A stretch of DNA of 64,000 nt from CAZLQF01 sp964561545 (GCA_964561545.1 CAZLQF010000003.1:1-64000); one strand, 5' to 3'; counted from the first letter of the stretch, positions 8,971 through 19,076 are shown. Numbers and translations: made by a program. Notes: a model not told the origin generated them from the letters alone.

Positions 8971-9942
8971 TTATCGCCGTATCCACAAATACGTGAAGTA
9001 GGCAATAAACATTAAAAGAAATGTGGCAGCTTCCCAGCGGTTGATTTTTCGAATACGGTTGGTAAATGTAAAGACAAAAAGTAAGATGGTGCCAAGCATG
9101 AAAATCCCCAAGTCAAGGTTAAGGATTTCATTATAATTAAGTTCACTAACAATTGCGCTTACCGGCAAAACCAGTACTAAATTAAATATATTAGAACCTA
9201 CAATGTTGCCCACAGCAATATCGCTCCTGCTTTTCAGAGAGGCAATTACGCAAGTTGCAAGCTCCGGTAAGGATGTACCAATTGCTATGATGGTTAGCCC
9301 GATCAGTTTCTCGCTTAAGTTGAAATAATAGGCAATATCTACGGCATAATTAACTGTTAAACGGCCACCGACTACCAAGCCGGCAGTACCTAATATTAGT
9401 AAAAGGATGGTTTTGGGCAATTTGAAAACCTTGATGCTCTCAACTTCTGAAATGGTTTCTTCCCTTAGGTTATTGGCTACATAATAAAGGAAACCACAAA
9501 ATAACAAAAACCCTACGATGCCCTCCCAATGTGATAAAATATTTGATTCGCTTCCATATATCAATTGATCGTTGATAAAGAAAAAGATCAGTAAAGCTGC
9601 CAATAAAGAAAATGGAATCTCCCGCCATGCAGTTCTACCTTGTACCGTAATAGGATAAATGAGGCCTGAGATACCAAGAATAAGCAAAGTATTCATTACA
9701 TTGCTGCCAAAGACGTTACCGAAAACTACTTCGTCATGTTTAGATATGCCTGCGAAAACATTAACCACCATTTCAGGGGCTGATGTACCAAAAGCAACTA
9801 TGGTTAACCCAATGGCCAGTTCAGAAATATCTAATTTTTTAGCAAGCGAGGTAGCACCGGTTACCAACCAATCTGCTCCTTTTACAAGAAGAATAAAACC
9901 TAATATAAGAAGGGCAAAAAAAAGAAAGACTTGAAAATCCAT
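8971..9942 (-). CDS. CaCA-family Na+/Ca2+ (cation) exchanger, YrbG type
   Basis: A 323-residue inner-membrane antiporter with about ten hydrophobic segments and the inverted duplicate of CaCA exchangers. Alpha-1 repeat: AFGTSAPEMVVN with GNVFGSNVMN. Alpha-2 repeat: AIGTSLPELATC with GNIVGSNIFN. Both carry the ion-coordinating Glu. It probably exports Ca2+ in exchange for Na+. It is monocistronic as far as visible: a 186-bp gap separates it from the upstream ribE stop, and its 3' end converges on pyrC. The ion specificity is inferred. Confidence 0.9.
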   Translation of the reverse strand: MDFQVFLFFALLILGFILLVKGADWLVTGATSLAKKLDISELAIGLTIVAFGTSAPEMVVNVFAGISKHDEVVFGNVFGSNVMNTLLILGISGLIYPITVQGRTAWREIPFSLLAALLIFFFINDQLIYGSESNILSHWEGIVGFLLFCGFLYYVANNLREETISEVESIKVFKLPKTILLLILGTAGLVVGGRLTVNYAVDIAYYFNLSEKLIGLTIIAIGTSLPELATCVIASLKSRSDIAVGNIVGSNIFNLVLVLPVSAIVSELNYNEILNLDLGIFMLGTILLFVFTFTNRIRKINRWEAATFLLMFIAYFTYLWIRR

Positions 9943-10128
9943 TTAAAAAAAGAGTTGCCGTTGTATTTTGAGCGGGTAATATTAAAGACTAATTGCCTTA
10001 ACTCCAAATCAATTCAAATTATGGAAGCGTAGATAACAATCAACCTTTAAAGCATCTGGTATATTGGCAGGCTTAATATTTATCGAATAAGTGAGTTTTT
10101 CACCATCTTGAGAAGTTGATATTTTACT

Positions 10129-10716
10129 TTATTGATTACTAATACTTTTTTGAACATATTTCCCAATGAGATCAAACTCAAGATTGACAGGCGCTTTCTG
10201 ATTTAAATTCTTAAAATTGGTATGGTCATAGGTGTAAGGTACGATGGTAACAGAAAATGTTCCATTTCCTACATCAAAAGCCGTTAAACTGACGCCATTT
10301 ACGGTGATGGAGCCCTTTTCAACCAAGACTTGATTGAAATTTGGATCAAAGGAGAATGTGAAAACGTAACTGCCCTCCAAATCCTGAATATCGGTACAAA
10401 TGCCTTGGTCATCAACATGGCCCTGCACTAAATGGCCATCAACAAAGCTGTTGAGGGTCATGCTCCTTTCAAGGTTTATTTGATCACCTTCCTTAAGCTG
10501 ACTAAGGTTGGATTTTTGTAGGGTTTCTTGTACGGCGGTTACTTGATATTTGTTGTCATGGATATTTTCAACCGTTAAACATACACCATTGTGAGCTATG
10601 CTTTGGTCAGGCTTAAGCGCTTGAGCAAGTGGGGTTTCAATTTCAAAAGTGATGTTATTGCCTTGTTGCGTTTTTTGATAAATAGTGCCTAAAGCCTCTA
10701 CAATACCGCTGAACAT
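10129..10716 (-). CDS. ribE: Riboflavin synthase, alpha chain
   Basis: Converts two 6,7-dimethyl-8-ribityllumazine molecules to riboflavin; a cytosolic trimer. The 195-residue protein begins MFSGIVE, the family hallmark. It has two lumazine-binding barrel repeats (about 1-95 and 96-190), with HNGVCLTVE and VDGHLVQGHVD in the first half and ITVNGVSLT in the second. It starts 10 bp after the stop of the upstream 918-residue T9SS cargo gene, so it may be read on the same transcript. I see no FMN riboswitch ahead of it. Confidence 0.95.
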   Translation of the reverse strand: MFSGIVEALGTIYQKTQQGNNITFEIETPLAQALKPDQSIAHNGVCLTVENIHDNKYQVTAVQETLQKSNLSQLKEGDQINLERSMTLNSFVDGHLVQGHVDDQGICTDIQDLEGSYVFTFSFDPNFNQVLVEKGSITVNGVSLTAFDVGNGTFSVTIVPYTYDHTNFKNLNQKAPVNLEFDLIGKYVQKSISNQ

Positions 10717-10726
10717 AAAAATAGGG

Positions 10727-13483
10727 TTAACGGATGATGGTTATGGTACCTTCCTGGGTTTTTGCAACCGTCTTGTCCAGGTAAAGCTCGTAAGTGGTTA
10801 AATTGTAATAATAAGTGCCAGCCGATGCGGGTTGCCCGTTGCTTTGATTGGTACCATCCCACTTGAAATTCGGATCTTTGGTTTCGTAAACTACCTGACC
10901 CCAGCGGTTATACACTTCCAATTTGATTTCCTTGACAAAACGCCAATCCGGGAAAGCACGAAATACATCGTTTTTGCCATCTTCATTGGGGGTAAATACA
11001 TTGGGTAGTTCATAATTCGGACAATTATCTACACAAATGGTATTGCTTAATTCACTTTCATTATCATAAGAGTCAATGGCAGTAACCGCGTAACACCCGG
11101 CTACTGAATATTCAAGCGCGTCTCTATCATCAATGTACTTTGTGCCTTTATTGACTGGTAAGGTATTGATGGGCCTGAATTCTTTGCCCTTATGACTTCG
11201 GTAGTATATTCGATATTTAACAACATCCTTATCACAATCCTTGTTGGTAAAATCGTAATCCCATTTGAGTCTATTTTCCTTTCGAATTCCTGAAGAAGTT
11301 GTTTCAGTATTGGAGCAATTTTTCACACTTTCCAATTCTGGGCTACAAGGAGGAATGGTGTCTCTTGGATAATCGCATGCTTTCTGGGAATTGTTGATGA
11401 TAGGAGCTGGAAAATCAGGTGCTGAAAATTGCCCGATCGTTTGGAAGTAATAACAGTAGGTTTTCCCATTTGTGAGGTTTTTGTCTACATACTCCGGAGT
11501 TTCAACCGTATCCAAAACATTATATGCTCCTGAAAGGGTGTCCTTTTTGTACACCACGTATCGGTTATTGTTCCATAACACATTGGTTTTTACAGAAAGT
11601 ACAAGTGTTTGATGGGTTGGGTCAATGTTTAAATAGGGTGATGAATTAAAACGGGATGACCCGATCAAAATTTCCTCACCATTGTCGTGACCGTAAAATT
11701 TGATTTGGTAGGTATAAGGTTGCTCTTGAGTATTAAGGTTGGAATCATAGAGTACGGTATCAGCTGATTGTCGCTCTAATGCTTTAAAACTTGAGATGTC
11801 TTGAATGGTTTTGACAACCTGGGCTTGATCTTCATCGCCTTGAAGGCCGGTTGAACGAACAACTTGATATTTGTAAGGTGGCTCATAGGTTAAGGTGTCC
11901 AATTCAACAGGCTTGGTCCAATCCATGAATATTTTACCATTGTTGTCATCTGTTCTTTGAACGTCCACATGGGTTATAACAGGTAAATCTTTTTTAAGCC
12001 GTGCACATACTTCAGTAGAAGCTTTACCTTCTGCAACTTCAAAAGTTCCTTCTTTTTGGTATACTCCTGTTATTCGATAACAATAGACAGCACCGGGTGC
12101 TACTGTTTCATCGAAGTAAGCATTCTTATCTTTACCTACCAATTCAGCTATTTGTTTAAATCCGGTATATCCAGGTACACCTGTTTCGCAATGGTCTGGT
12201 TGCCAGTTAGAGGTATCCACCCTGCGATAGATCCGGTAGCCTAAAACATTTTCACATTCTGGCAAATCCCAATCTAATTGAATGCCCTTGGGTTCTGGCT
12301 CAATTGATGGATTTTTAGGCGGAGGTCCTATCACTTTTATTTGGATGGGTTCAAGATCGGCCAAAGGAGTTCTATTATGATCGTCTTTGGCTTTGAAAAC
12401 CACTTGGTAAGGTCTTTTCCGGATGTTTTTACATGAAGTCTTCCAGGTGAAATTGGCATCAACTTGCTTTTGAGATGTTACAGGTCCGGGAAATTTGGCG
12501 GATTGGGTGTTTACTTCAAAAGGGCCACCCGTTGCAGTCAGGGTTACATCATCTTGACTATCCGGATCTTCGGCATTTACTGTAGTTTGAAATGAAATTT
12601 CTTGACCCGCCAATAGACAGGTATCATTAAGCGGGTCAATTTTAGGTGGCCTGTTCTTTCCAGGGCGTACAATAATTTGCATATCCCTTATAACTTCTCC
12701 TATTTTTTCTACATTCCCATTGGATTTACGGAATTCCTCGATTTTAATGGCAATGTTGTAGATACCTGTACTATCTTGGTGGGGCACATCCCATACTAAT
12801 TGACCGGTGTTTTTATCAATTGAAAATTCATTTTTAGCATAAGGCTGGTAATAGCCATTTACTGTTTTTTGGTGAGCCTGTTTAGGAGGTACTAACGAAA
12901 AAGCAAGACTATCTCCATCTTGATCATAAGCATTTGGATTGTGAACAAAAACTTCCCCTGTACTTGCATAATCAATAGGGGGTTGTAAAAGTTTAGGAGA
13001 GTTGTTGATCCAACTTGAACCGGGAAATATATGGAGTTTGGTTTCTACATAAAATGACGTATTGACTGAATTGTCCATGTTCACAACCTTGGCCACTCTG
13101 TTTTTATCTTCCATCCGAATGGTATAAGTACCAGGCCCAGCGTAGGTATGGCGATGCGTGTAGGTGTTTTTATCAATCGGGAACTTGTTATCTTGCCCGA
13201 TGTTGTTTTCAATGTTATCTCGCTTAACCTCTGTAGATGTACCGTCTCCCCAAAATATTTCCAGCTCTTCCCTATTAGGTGGGCTCGTGAAATCCGTATA
13301 GGTGTTTAAGGTTATTTCATAGGTATATCCATCTATGTGTTTAAAGGTAATTTCACCTGCCCTGTTGTGGGTAGCTTCAGATGATTGAGGCGCCAACATT
13401 ATGCTTGCTAATAAAAGTAATAAGCTGCCCAAATAATTTAAATTCTCTCTTTGCGCTGCCTGATATAATAGATTTTTAATCAT
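10727..13483 (-). CDS. Large secreted protein with Fn3-like domains and a T9SS type-B (CHU_C) C-terminal domain
   Basis: A 918-residue exported protein. It has an N-terminal signal peptide (hydrophobic core about residues 18-32, cleavage likely after the Ala-rich segment near 38). Beta-rich PKD/cadherin-like domains follow (about 39-390). At least three fibronectin-like segments carrying W-D/W-T-plus-YRIYRR patterns come next (about 395-820). The last 95 or so residues form the gliding-motility-associated C-terminal domain: LPNVFTPNEDGKNDVF, VYNRWGQVVYET, WDGTNQSNGQPASAGTYYY. This domain targets proteins to type IX secretion. No catalytic domain is recognised; an adhesin-like surface role is a guess. 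Confidence 0.85.
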   Translation of the reverse strand: MIKNLLYQAAQRENLNYLGSLLLLLASIMLAPQSSEATHNRAGEITFKHIDGYTYEITLNTYTDFTSPPNREELEIFWGDGTSTEVKRDNIENNIGQDNKFPIDKNTYTHRHTYAGPGTYTIRMEDKNRVAKVVNMDNSVNTSFYVETKLHIFPGSSWINNSPKLLQPPIDYASTGEVFVHNPNAYDQDGDSLAFSLVPPKQAHQKTVNGYYQPYAKNEFSIDKNTGQLVWDVPHQDSTGIYNIAIKIEEFRKSNGNVEKIGEVIRDMQIIVRPGKNRPPKIDPLNDTCLLAGQEISFQTTVNAEDPDSQDDVTLTATGGPFEVNTQSAKFPGPVTSQKQVDANFTWKTSCKNIRKRPYQVVFKAKDDHNRTPLADLEPIQIKVIGPPPKNPSIEPEPKGIQLDWDLPECENVLGYRIYRRVDTSNWQPDHCETGVPGYTGFKQIAELVGKDKNAYFDETVAPGAVYCYRITGVYQKEGTFEVAEGKASTEVCARLKKDLPVITHVDVQRTDDNNGKIFMDWTKPVELDTLTYEPPYKYQVVRSTGLQGDEDQAQVVKTIQDISSFKALERQSADTVLYDSNLNTQEQPYTYQIKFYGHDNGEEILIGSSRFNSSPYLNIDPTHQTLVLSVKTNVLWNNNRYVVYKKDTLSGAYNVLDTVETPEYVDKNLTNGKTYCYYFQTIGQFSAPDFPAPIINNSQKACDYPRDTIPPCSPELESVKNCSNTETTSSGIRKENRLKWDYDFTNKDCDKDVVKYRIYYRSHKGKEFRPINTLPVNKGTKYIDDRDALEYSVAGCYAVTAIDSYDNESELSNTICVDNCPNYELPNVFTPNEDGKNDVFRAFPDWRFVKEIKLEVYNRWGQVVYETKDPNFKWDGTNQSNGQPASAGTYYYNLTTYELYLDKTVAKTQEGTITIIR

Positions 13484-13727
13484 AACATTGTGTTTAGGTA
13501 TTTACCTCGAAACCCTATTAAGATAACAAAAATTATGCTTAAACCAAAATACGGTTTTGTTTAACGATAAGTTGCTTTTATCAATGAACTCTGTAAATAT
13601 TAAATAAAATAACGTACCTAAGCCTTTTTAAGTTTTAGCGCTTCCTTCAATAAAGATCATTAAGTTTCAAAAGTTATGAGCCAACAAGCTTGGTAAAATA
13701 CTTAGCATGTAATTTAATCTGTACTAT

Positions 13728-14471
13728 TTACTCTAATTCATAAAGACATGGCCTGCTTGGTGAAGCATCAGATGCTATAGCGGGTACCTGAAGGTTTAGC
13801 AAATATAGTCCATCGGTGATGTCGTTGGGTACGTAAATTAATTCTGTGATGGTAGCATTTTTTCGGGGTCTACTTGGGTAAGCAAAGAAAAGGTGGTGGG
13901 AGGATAGCTTAGGATCATCTTCTTGATCTACTGAAGGAAGGTCAATTAATAAATGTTCTATGCCAGCATTTACTATGGATTCCATCAAGGATGGTTCAAT
14001 ATAGGGTGGATTGGTATTAGCATACCTTTGGTGGCGTTTTTGGTCAGCGTTGGGCAGGGTTCTTATAACAAGACTTTTAACTGAAGAATAAGATTCAAGT
14101 GCCTGAAGAATAGGTTTTTTGTTAACAACGTTTTCTTTTTCAACTATATTAGCAGTTATGAGCGCAGCAGGCATCATGAAATCGTTTAGACAAGCATTAA
14201 TTTTTTCATGCGCTTTGCTAATATGACCTAAACATTCGGTATGGGTGCCGTTACCATGTGGACTTAAGGTGATGTTTTCTACGTTGCAACTGCCTCCTTT
14301 GTTAACATCGCCAATGAAATCTCCTGCTTTTACCGTTTCAAATGATGGATCAGGTAAATCATAGGCATTGACATTGGCGGCCCTTCTAACAGGTATAGCT
14401 ATGTCTATAGGGTTGTTTAAGTCAATGTTGTATTCATGGTTTTCCAGTTGAATTGTGATTTTCATCTCCAA
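13728..14471 (-). CDS. Cyclase-family (kynurenine formamidase-like) metal hydrolase
   Basis: A 247-residue member of the cyclase family (PF04199), which includes arylformamidases. The metal-binding motif reads HGNGTHTECLGH (residues 72-83): the His residues at 72, 77 and 83 are kept, and Glu79 stands where many members have Asp. A later SVDQEDDPKLSSHHLFF segment matches the second conserved block. Its start lies 6 bp after the hemW stop, so the two are co-transcribed. The real substrate is unknown; no tryptophan-catabolism genes are nearby to support kynurenine formamidase. Confidence 0.8.
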   Translation of the reverse strand: MEMKITIQLENHEYNIDLNNPIDIAIPVRRAANVNAYDLPDPSFETVKAGDFIGDVNKGGSCNVENITLSPHGNGTHTECLGHISKAHEKINACLNDFMMPAALITANIVEKENVVNKKPILQALESYSSVKSLVIRTLPNADQKRHQRYANTNPPYIEPSLMESIVNAGIEHLLIDLPSVDQEDDPKLSSHHLFFAYPSRPRKNATITELIYVPNDITDGLYLLNLQVPAIASDASPSRPCLYELE

Positions 14472-14477
14472 TAAGTT

Positions 14478-15611
14478 CTAATCGTTAACTTGAAAAAATT
14501 CTGCAATGATAGCATCAGCAAAAAGTTTGCCCGCTTTGTCAATGAATACGGTATCATCCCTATCGATAAGGTAGGATTTAAAAGGATGATTTTGGAGTAC
14601 GTTCTCAAAATCCTTTAGGAAAGAAGGGCCAAAATTAGCGGCCAAATAACTTTTTTTAATGCCCCATTTGGTTCTTAGGCCCGTTAAAAGGTATTCATTG
14701 AATTGATCCGTAATTGAAAGGGTTTCTTCTTCGTAATAGCGTTGGCAATCGTTGAACAGTTTTAAGTATTTGGGATTGTTAGCGATGTTCCATCTTCTGC
14801 TTATTCCATTAAAAGAGTGCGCTCCTGGACCTACCCCCAAGTAAGGTTTGTTTTGCCAATAAGACGAGTTGTGGATGGCATAATTCCAATTCCTGGCAAA
14901 ATTGGAGATTTCGTATTGTTCATATCGGTACTTTTCACAAAAATTACTGAGCTGGTTAAAGTGCTCTTCATATTTAGATTCAGGAGGTTCACCCAGCTTT
15001 CCTTTTGCTATATGGTTTTCCAGTGCTGTTTTAGGTTCAATCGTTAAGGCATAAGCTGAAAAATGAGGAATGGAGTAATCGCGGATCCATTGAAGGTTTT
15101 GTTCAAAGTTGGTTGAACTAAGTGTTGGAATTCCATAGATCAAGTCAATGGTGAGATTTTCAAATCCTGCTTGGTGAGCTAAAGGTATGGCTTCCTGAGC
15201 TTGCTTGGCGTTGTGCACCCTGCCCAGGTATTGCAAGTCTTCATCAAACAATGATTGGATGCCTATGCTTAGGCGGTTGATGCCTGTTGCCTTAATAGCT
15301 TTAAGGTATTCAAAATTAAGGTCATCCGGATTTGCTTCAAGCGTTATTTCAGGCTTAGAAATTACTGAGAAGTGACGATCAATGATATCCAGAAAAGCCT
15401 CAATATGATTGGGCGATAAGAGGGAAGGCGTTCCACCTCCAAAATAAATGGATTCGATTTGCAGATCTTCCAGGTAGTCCTTTCTGTTGGCAATCTCGTT
15501 TTGAATAGCTTCGTTCATAGCAGGCAAGGTATCTTGCTTAGTAGAAAAATGAAAATTGCAATAACTACAAGCATGCCTGCAAAAAGGTATGTGGATATAG
15601 ATGCCACTCAT
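14478..15611 (-). CDS. hemW: HemW, radical SAM haem chaperone (oxygen-independent coproporphyrinogen oxidase-like)
   Basis: A 377-residue radical SAM protein that binds a 4Fe-4S cluster through Cys11, Cys15 and Cys18 (CRHACSYC). The family glycine-rich IYFGGGTPSLL motif lies near residue 55. It lacks the extra N-terminal region of true HemN and is of HemW length, so a haem-trafficking role is more likely than coproporphyrinogen decarboxylation. It is the first gene of the minus-strand pair with the cyclase-family gene and is divergent from the Omp85-type gene at 15744. Confidence 0.88.
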   Translation of the reverse strand: MSGIYIHIPFCRHACSYCNFHFSTKQDTLPAMNEAIQNEIANRKDYLEDLQIESIYFGGGTPSLLSPNHIEAFLDIIDRHFSVISKPEITLEANPDDLNFEYLKAIKATGINRLSIGIQSLFDEDLQYLGRVHNAKQAQEAIPLAHQAGFENLTIDLIYGIPTLSSTNFEQNLQWIRDYSIPHFSAYALTIEPKTALENHIAKGKLGEPPESKYEEHFNQLSNFCEKYRYEQYEISNFARNWNYAIHNSSYWQNKPYLGVGPGAHSFNGISRRWNIANNPKYLKLFNDCQRYYEEETLSITDQFNEYLLTGLRTKWGIKKSYLAANFGPSFLKDFENVLQNHPFKSYLIDRDDTVFIDKAGKLFADAIIAEFFQVND

Positions 15612-15743
15612 TTAAGTCTTAATATTAAATAACGGTTTTAAAATATTTTCTTTGTTTCAATTTTATTAAATAATTGAAAGCAAAAAGTTAAAATAAAGTT
15701 TTGGAGCAATAAAGGTTGGCTGAATACAGGAAGGTTTAAAAGG

Positions 15744-17522
15744 ATGAGGCTTTTGCTTGGATTGGATAAAAATAGCAACCACCTAATTTTTGGGGTGATT
15801 ACAGGAATTGTCATGGGATTGTTATGCCTAAAACCTGTTACAGCTCAGCAGTACCGTTTATCAATGAGGGTAGCAGGGGATTCTGCTTGGGTTGATAACA
15901 ACTTAAACTTCGACCAAAATTACAATACTGTTTATGAGGTCAGGCAAAGCTTAAACAAGAAACTGAAAAAACTTCACCGGTCAGGTTTTTTAAGTGCCTC
16001 TTTTGACACTTTAATGAGCAAGGATAGCACTGTTTTAACAACAAGTTTATGGACCGGACCCAAATATGAATGGCTTAAATTGAAAAAAGGAAATGTGCCA
16101 AAAGCTTGGTTAAGTGCCACAGGTTTCCGCGATCAATTATTCACAAACCAGGTTTTTCATTATCCAACAGTTGCTGAATTTTTTGATGCAATTCTGCAAT
16201 TTGCAGAGAAAAATGGGTATCCTTTTGCCCAAATAAGCCTTGAACAAATCAAAGTAAAAGACGGTCAAATAGCTGCCAGGCTTAACTTAAACAAAAAGCA
16301 AAGGATCTATTTTGATGAAGTGACTATATTTGGAAATGCCAATGTGGACAAAACTTTTTTAAGGAATTATCTTGACTTGCAAAAAGGAGCCCCTTACAAT
16401 GAGGAAAGTTTTAAAAAGCTAAAAACGAGAATTGATGAATTGCTTTTTATTAAAAGTGATAAATCGCCAGATGTTTACTTTGAACGGAACAAAGCCAATA
16501 TTAACCTATATTTGGATAAAAGAGAAGCCAGCAGGTTCAACGGCATATTAGGATTGGCACCCAGAAGTCAGAATTCTAATGATTTTTTATTGACGGGTGA
16601 AATAGCCCTCCATCTGCTCAATCCTTTTGGAAAAGGAATGAATATTGATTTTCAATGGCGCAAAATTCAGCAAAATTCACAAAGACTTGATGTAAAATAC
16701 CATTATCCTTACGTTTTTGGTTTACCCATTGGTGCTGATTTTAGCTTTGACCTTTACAAATTCGATACAGTCTACCTGGACCTGAATTACTCAATAGGAT
16801 TGCGATATCTCTTTTCCGGTACCGATTATTTAAGGGTTTTTTATGAAAGGGATCAATCCAGACTATTAAGTGAACCTGATGAAACCAATATTACCCGAAT
16901 TCCTGATTTTACCAATTATAATGTCAATTATTATGGGCTTGAATTAAACTGGGAGGAATTGGATTACAGGCTTAATCCTACCCAAGGTTATACCTTGAAT
17001 TTAAATACAAGTGTAGGCCAGAAAAACTTAACCAATAAGCCTGAATCCGGGGAAATCAATGATAGTTTAAAGCCAAATAGTTTAATAATTAGACTTAAGT
17101 TTGAAGGCAGGAAGTTTTTTCAATTGGGTCAACGCTCTACTTTTTTAACCAAATTTAAAGGTGCTCACTTAATGGATGATCAAATATTTGATAATCAATT
17201 GTTCAGGATCGGGGGATTACAAAGTTTAAGGGGCTTCAATGAAGAAAGTATAGATGCAAGCTCATACGGAGTGGGTACTATTGAATACCGGTATCTAACT
17301 GGGAAGGAGGCCTTTTTGAGTATTTTCGCGGATGGCGCTTATATAGAACGCCAAGTCAAAAACACATTATTGATCAATCGTCCGATAGGTATGGGGCTGG
17401 GCTACAACTTCAAAACCCGAGCAGGGGTTTTTTCTTTGAATTATGCCATTGGCAAACGGCAAAGCCAATCCCTTGATCCAAGAAACAGTAAGATACATTT
17501 TGGTTTTACAAACAGGTTTTAA
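15744..17522 (+). CDS. Omp85-superfamily outer membrane protein (BamA/TamA-like, short POTRA region)
   Basis: A 592-residue barrel protein with a signal peptide (hydrophobic 12-34, cleavage near TAQQ). A POTRA-like domain follows: IYFDEVTIFGNANVDKTFL to about residue 262, possibly preceded by a diverged one at about 36-185. The remaining 330 residues are alternating beta strands, with the Omp85 L6-loop motif LRGF and a C-terminal Phe. It has far fewer POTRA repeats than BamA at 41872. It is 10 bp upstream of the DUF4271 gene in the hemD-porP-gldK run, suggesting a link with T9SS or outer-membrane assembly. That link is inferred. Confidence 0.8.
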   Translation: MRLLLGLDKNSNHLIFGVITGIVMGLLCLKPVTAQQYRLSMRVAGDSAWVDNNLNFDQNYNTVYEVRQSLNKKLKKLHRSGFLSASFDTLMSKDSTVLTTSLWTGPKYEWLKLKKGNVPKAWLSATGFRDQLFTNQVFHYPTVAEFFDAILQFAEKNGYPFAQISLEQIKVKDGQIAARLNLNKKQRIYFDEVTIFGNANVDKTFLRNYLDLQKGAPYNEESFKKLKTRIDELLFIKSDKSPDVYFERNKANINLYLDKREASRFNGILGLAPRSQNSNDFLLTGEIALHLLNPFGKGMNIDFQWRKIQQNSQRLDVKYHYPYVFGLPIGADFSFDLYKFDTVYLDLNYSIGLRYLFSGTDYLRVFYERDQSRLLSEPDETNITRIPDFTNYNVNYYGLELNWEELDYRLNPTQGYTLNLNTSVGQKNLTNKPESGEINDSLKPNSLIIRLKFEGRKFFQLGQRSTFLTKFKGAHLMDDQIFDNQLFRIGGLQSLRGFNEESIDASSYGVGTIEYRYLTGKEAFLSIFADGAYIERQVKNTLLINRPIGMGLGYNFKTRAGVFSLNYAIGKRQSQSLDPRNSKIHFGFTNRF

Positions 17523-17532
17523 AAAAGCTTGA

Positions 17533-18219
17533 ATGGTTGGTTTAAATTTATGGTTAATCAGGTATGAAGGTTTGCCTATCAGGACATCTGAAGAACATCA
17601 AACCATCCTGTATTTTTTATTGGTGGGGTTTTTAATATTGCTCGCTTATGTAAGGGCTTATGAAAATACCTATCTGCAAGAGCTGTTCCGTGCATTTTCG
17701 GATATTAACTTCATAGAGCACTTAAAAAGACAAGGCAAGCTTAAGTATCGTTTAGGTAATTTCGTTCTTGACTTAATTTACTTAGGCACGATTTCCATTT
17801 TTATATTTAAAATTCAATTTTCAGGAGTACTTACCATTGGGCAAGTTTTTTTATGGGTTTTAGGCTATTTGGTCATCAAGATCATATTTGCTGCTTTGGT
17901 TGGTATCATATTTTATGGCTATAATGGCGTAAAATTGTTTGTTAACCATTTAATGGTTTTTTACAGGATTGTTGGAGTTATTCTTTTGCCGCTTGTATTT
18001 ATTAGTGCTTTTCTGGAAAAACCTTATCAGCAAATGACTTTGGGTTTTTTAGGAGGTTTATTACTTCTTCTCCTAATGGCAAGGATTGGAAGGTCTCTAA
18101 TTCAGGTGAAAGTGAAGCTCAATTATGGGCTTTTTTACAATTTTTTGTATATTTGCACCGTAGAAATTACTCCTTTAATAATAGTCTTAAAGTTGATTAC
18201 CCAAAAACTTCTCAACTAA
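17533..18219 (+). CDS. DUF4271 integral membrane protein
   Basis: A 228-residue protein with about six hydrophobic helices and short polar loops, of the DUF4271 family known in Bacteroidetes. I know of no established function. It sits between the Omp85-type gene (10 bp upstream) and hemD (13 bp downstream), in a run leading into the T9SS genes. The spacing supports co-transcription. Confidence 0.75.
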   Translation: MVGLNLWLIRYEGLPIRTSEEHQTILYFLLVGFLILLAYVRAYENTYLQELFRAFSDINFIEHLKRQGKLKYRLGNFVLDLIYLGTISIFIFKIQFSGVLTIGQVFLWVLGYLVIKIIFAALVGIIFYGYNGVKLFVNHLMVFYRIVGVILLPLVFISAFLEKPYQQMTLGFLGGLLLLLLMARIGRSLIQVKVKLNYGLFYNFLYICTVEITPLIIVLKLITQKLLN

Positions 18220-18232
18220 AAACTGGTCTATA

Positions 18233-18979
18233 GTGAAAGTAAAGAGTATTTTAATTTCTCAACCGGAGCCATCAAATGGGCGATCACCTTATTACGAATT
18301 AAAGGATAAATTCAACGTCAAGATAGATTTTAAGCCATTTATCCAAGTTGAGGGCGTAGAAGCCAAAGAGTTCAGGAGGAATAAAATTGATATTTTGGCT
18401 CATACTGCGATTGTAATGACCAGCCGAACAGCAATAGAACACTTCTTCCGTATTTGTGATGAAATGCGCATAGAAGTACCTGCAGAGATGAAGTATTTCT
18501 GTGTAACGGAAGCTGTGGCCCTTTACTTGCAAAAATTCATTACTTACCGTAAGCGAAAGGTTTTTTTCCCAAAAACAAAAGACAAGACTTTAAAAGATCT
18601 TGTTAATAAGCATAAGAAGGAGAAGTTTTTATTGCCTTGTTCTGTTGGAACTACCAACAATGAGCTGGTTGATTACATGATCAAGCAAAAGATTGCCTAT
18701 ACCATTGCTCCTATATACAGAACCGTTTCAAATGATCTATCAGACCTTCAAAATGTTGATTACGATATCCTTGCTTTTTTCAGCCCGTCAGGTATAGAAT
18801 CTCTAATGGATAATTTTCCAAATTTTAAACAAGATCAAACCAAAATTGCGGCATTTGGGCCGAAAACTTGTAAAAAAGTTAAAGAAGCTGGGTTAGATCT
18901 TGATATTCAAGCACCAACCTTGCAAGCGCCTTCGATGAAAATGGCATTGGAGCATTACATTCGAAGAAGCCAGGATTAG
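18233..18979 (+). CDS. hemD: Uroporphyrinogen-III synthase
   Basis: A 248-residue HemD-family protein that closes hydroxymethylbilane to uroporphyrinogen III in haem synthesis, cytosolic. Family-typical segments include ILISQPEP at the start, IVMTSRTAIEHFF near residue 61 and LAFFSPSGIESLMDNF near 183. HemD diverges strongly between species, and these motifs plus length carry the call. The start is GTG at 18233, 13 bp after DUF4271. hemD directly ahead of porP and gldK is an arrangement also known in other Bacteroidetes. Confidence 0.85.
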   Translation: MKVKSILISQPEPSNGRSPYYELKDKFNVKIDFKPFIQVEGVEAKEFRRNKIDILAHTAIVMTSRTAIEHFFRICDEMRIEVPAEMKYFCVTEAVALYLQKFITYRKRKVFFPKTKDKTLKDLVNKHKKEKFLLPCSVGTTNNELVDYMIKQKIAYTIAPIYRTVSNDLSDLQNVDYDILAFFSPSGIESLMDNFPNFKQDQTKIAAFGPKTCKKVKEAGLDLDIQAPTLQAPSMKMALEHYIRRSQD

Positions 18980-19018
18980 CTACTTAATAGTGGTTGTTAA
19001 AATTTTTTTAATTTTTAC

Positions 19019-19050
19019 TTGGTAATCCTTTTGACATTTACCTACCTTTG
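19019..19050 (+). promoter_or_regulatory. Putative promoter of porP (TTGG and TACCTTTG)
   Basis: A -33-like TTGG at 19019-19022 and a -7 element TACCTTTG at 19043-19050 (consensus TAnnTTTG) are separated by 20 bp, the spacing typical of Bacteroidetes. Transcription would begin about 5-8 bp later. That position argues for the porP ATG at 19077 over the TTG at 19056. Confidence 0.7.
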
Positions 19051-19076
19051 GAGTCTTGGAAACAAAAGCTTCTGAG

